Of a stretch of DNA of 64,000 bases, positions 62,880-64,000 are shown piece after piece. The position numbers and the translations under genes are program-made. The stretch covers positions 806,001 to 870,000 of the forward strand of contig NZ_JABWRD020000003.1 in the NCBI RefSeq assembly GCF_014268785.2, given 5' to 3'. Below the pieces are notes generated by a model that was not told where the DNA came from, did no database searches, and was given only the letters and a program-made list of their open reading frames with translations. Within the stretch, counting starts at the first letter, position 1; the number at the start of each line of letters is the position of its first letter. The DNA is from Pseudomonas shirazensis (GTDB lineage: Bacteria; Pseudomonadota; Gammaproteobacteria; Pseudomonadales; Pseudomonadaceae).

Positions 62880-63722
62880 ATGGATTTGACCAATGAGGTC
62901 GATCAACTGGTTCGCCAATCGCAAACCTGGCTGCCGTTGATCATGCAATACAGCAGCCGCCTGCTGCTGGCGCTGCTGACCCTGGCGGTTGGCTGGTGGA
63001 TTACCAACAAGCTCAGCGCCCGCCTGGGCAAGCTGGTTGGGCTGCGCAATGCCGACCTGGCCTTGCAGGGCTTCATCAGCACCCTGGCCAATATCATCAT
63101 GAAGATATTGCTGCTGGTCAGCGTCGCTTCGATGATCGGCATCGAGACGACCTCGTTCGTCGCGGCCATCGGTGCTGCCGGCCTGGCCATTGGCCTGGCG
63201 TTGCAGGGCAGCCTGGCCAACTTCGCCGGTGGTGTGCTGATCCTGCTGTTCCGCCCGTTCCGCATCGGCGACTGGATCGAGGCGCAAGGCGTCAGCGGTA
63301 CTGTCGACAGCATCCAGATCTTCCACACGGTGCTGCGCACCGGTGACAACAAGACCGTGATCATGCCCAACGGCAGCTTGTCCAATGGCATCATCACCAA
63401 CACCAACCGTCAGCCGACGCGCAAGGTGGTGTTCGATGTGGGCGTTGATTATGAAGCTGACCTGCAGAAGGCGCGCAACGTGCTGCTGGAGCTGGCCAAG
63501 GACCCGCGCGTGCTGCCCGACCCGGCGCCGCAGGCGGTGATCTCGACCCTGGGCGACAGCTCGATCACTGTGTCTCTGCGTCTGTGGACGAAAACGGCCG
63601 ACTATTGGGACGTGATGTTCATGCTCAACGAGCACACTCGCGACCGGCTCAAGGCAGAAGGGATCGATATCCCGTTCCCGCAACGGGTGATCCGCGTGGT
63701 GCAGGAGACTGCCGCGCAGTAA
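62880..63722 (+). CDS. mscS: Small-conductance mechanosensitive channel (MscS family)
   Basis: The channel opens under membrane tension to protect against osmotic downshift. The 280-residue product is close to E. coli MscS (286) and has three membrane helices; the pore helix shows the Gly/Ala pattern GAAGLAIGLALQGSLANFAGG. It is followed by a beta domain (FRIGDWIEAQGVSGTVDSIQIFHT) and a cytoplasmic alpha/beta domain. GGAGAAAG precedes the ATG. REP-like structures follow the gene. Confidence 0.93.
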   Translation: MDLTNEVDQLVRQSQTWLPLIMQYSSRLLLALLTLAVGWWITNKLSARLGKLVGLRNADLALQGFISTLANIIMKILLLVSVASMIGIETTSFVAAIGAAGLAIGLALQGSLANFAGGVLILLFRPFRIGDWIEAQGVSGTVDSIQIFHTVLRTGDNKTVIMPNGSLSNGIITNTNRQPTRKVVFDVGVDYEADLQKARNVLLELAKDPRVLPDPAPQAVISTLGDSSITVSLRLWTKTADYWDVMFMLNEHTRDRLKAEGIDIPFPQRVIRVVQETAAQ

Positions 63723-63740
63723 ACCGCGTTCGCTGTAACT

Positions 63741-63822
63741 GCGCGGGCTTGTTCCGCGGGTGTACCCGCCGCAACGATGTTGCTGGCGCTGGACATTCGC
63801 GGGCAAGCCCGCGTTTTGTTTG
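63741..63822 (+). terminator. REP-like palindromes acting as the mscS terminator
   Basis: GCGGGCTTGTTCCGCGGGTGTACCCGC near 63744 is REP-like, and a second palindrome, CGCGGG-CAAG-CCCGCG (63799-63814), is followed by TTTTGTTT. The second one has the form of a Rho-independent terminator built from a REP core. Confidence 0.7.
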
Positions 63823-63905
63823 GCGCACCCTTACACTTGTTCACAGCCAGGGCGTGCCATTTCTGGCATATAACCTGACCCCTTTCGTATCCATTGATGT
63901 CTGCC

Positions 63906-64000
63906 ATGAAACCACTGCTGTATATCACCCCGGCCCGTGCCTTGCTGTTTGGTCTGACCCTGGCCTTGTTCGAGCTGCTCACCTACCTGGCCAGCGATGC
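63906..64000 (+). CDS. Start of a membrane protein, probable MFS transporter (partial)
   Basis: Thirty-one codons run from the ATG at 63906 to the edge of the window and encode a basic start followed by a hydrophobic helix (ALLFGLTLALFELLTYLASDA). The phrase ending YLASDA resembles the first helix of Bcr/CflA-type drug transporters, but this is too little to be sure. GTCTGCC in front offers no clear ribosome site. Confidence 0.5.
   Translation, partial: MKPLLYITPARALLFGLTLALFELLTYLASD

Overview
The window is chromosomal DNA from a Pseudomonas, most likely of the P. putida group. Support for this comes from the high-G+C coding bias, protein sequences of Pseudomonas type throughout (an AlgW protease with S227, the 218-residue carboxylesterase with an S114/D168/H199 triad, MdeR/MdeA methionine gamma-lyase, fused CysNC, an Aap amino-acid transporter), REP-type extragenic palindromes of the P. 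putida kind, and gene order. Almost all of it is conserved core genome. I see no tRNA, rRNA, insertion sequence, prophage or CRISPR array.

Layout. 1-3.6 kb: the end of a PhoH-family gene, molybdopterin genes moaC-moaD-moaE, and on the minus strand rhlB and a carboxylesterase. 3.6-8.2 kb: the aapJQMP ABC transporter operon behind a good sigma-54 promoter, with a strong hairpin between aapJ and aapQ. 8.2-13.4 kb: algW (minus), a Nif3-family gene, and cysD-cysNC for sulfate activation. 13.4-16.0 kb is the one clear accessory insert: a 751-residue S-type pyocin with a colicin-E9-like HNH DNase domain and its Im9-like immunity gene, overlapping by ATGA. 16.1-17.9 kb: divergent mdeR and mdeA. 18-24 kb: zapG-like yhcB, an alpha/beta hydrolase, trpS, zapE, a REP pair, a GlxA-type regulator and a Tas-like aldo-keto reductase. 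24.2-29.2 kb: rplM-rpsI, petABC (cytochrome bc1), sspA-sspB. 29.2-34.4 kb: a small lipoprotein, then dolP, gmhA/diaA, yraN and lpoA (minus), then rsmI and the RNase P RNA.

34.6-52.6 kb is the complete division and cell wall (dcw) cluster: mraZ, rsmH, ftsL, ftsI, murE, murF, mraY, murD, ftsW, murG, murC, ddlB, ftsQ, ftsA, ftsZ, lpxC. A sigma-70-like promoter and three MraZ boxes of 10-bp period stand before mraZ, and most junctions overlap by 1-11 bases, so the cluster looks translationally coupled. LpoA, ZapE, the YhcB/ZapG-like protein and the PBP3/FtsW pair give the window a strong envelope and division theme. 52.6-64 kb: a DciA-like DUF721 gene, secA, argJ, a Nudix/ThiE fusion, a PduO-type cobalamin adenosyltransferase, an orphan sensor kinase, panE, yajQ, an MscS channel, and the first 95 bases of a probable transporter.

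Most unusual points: the bacteriocin cassette and its divergent immunity residue, a YegP-like C-terminal tail on TrpS, an Ala in place of the P-loop Gly in MurD, an imperfect long inverted repeat before lpxC, and a 9-bp tandem repeat that creates four in-frame stop codons at the end of secA.
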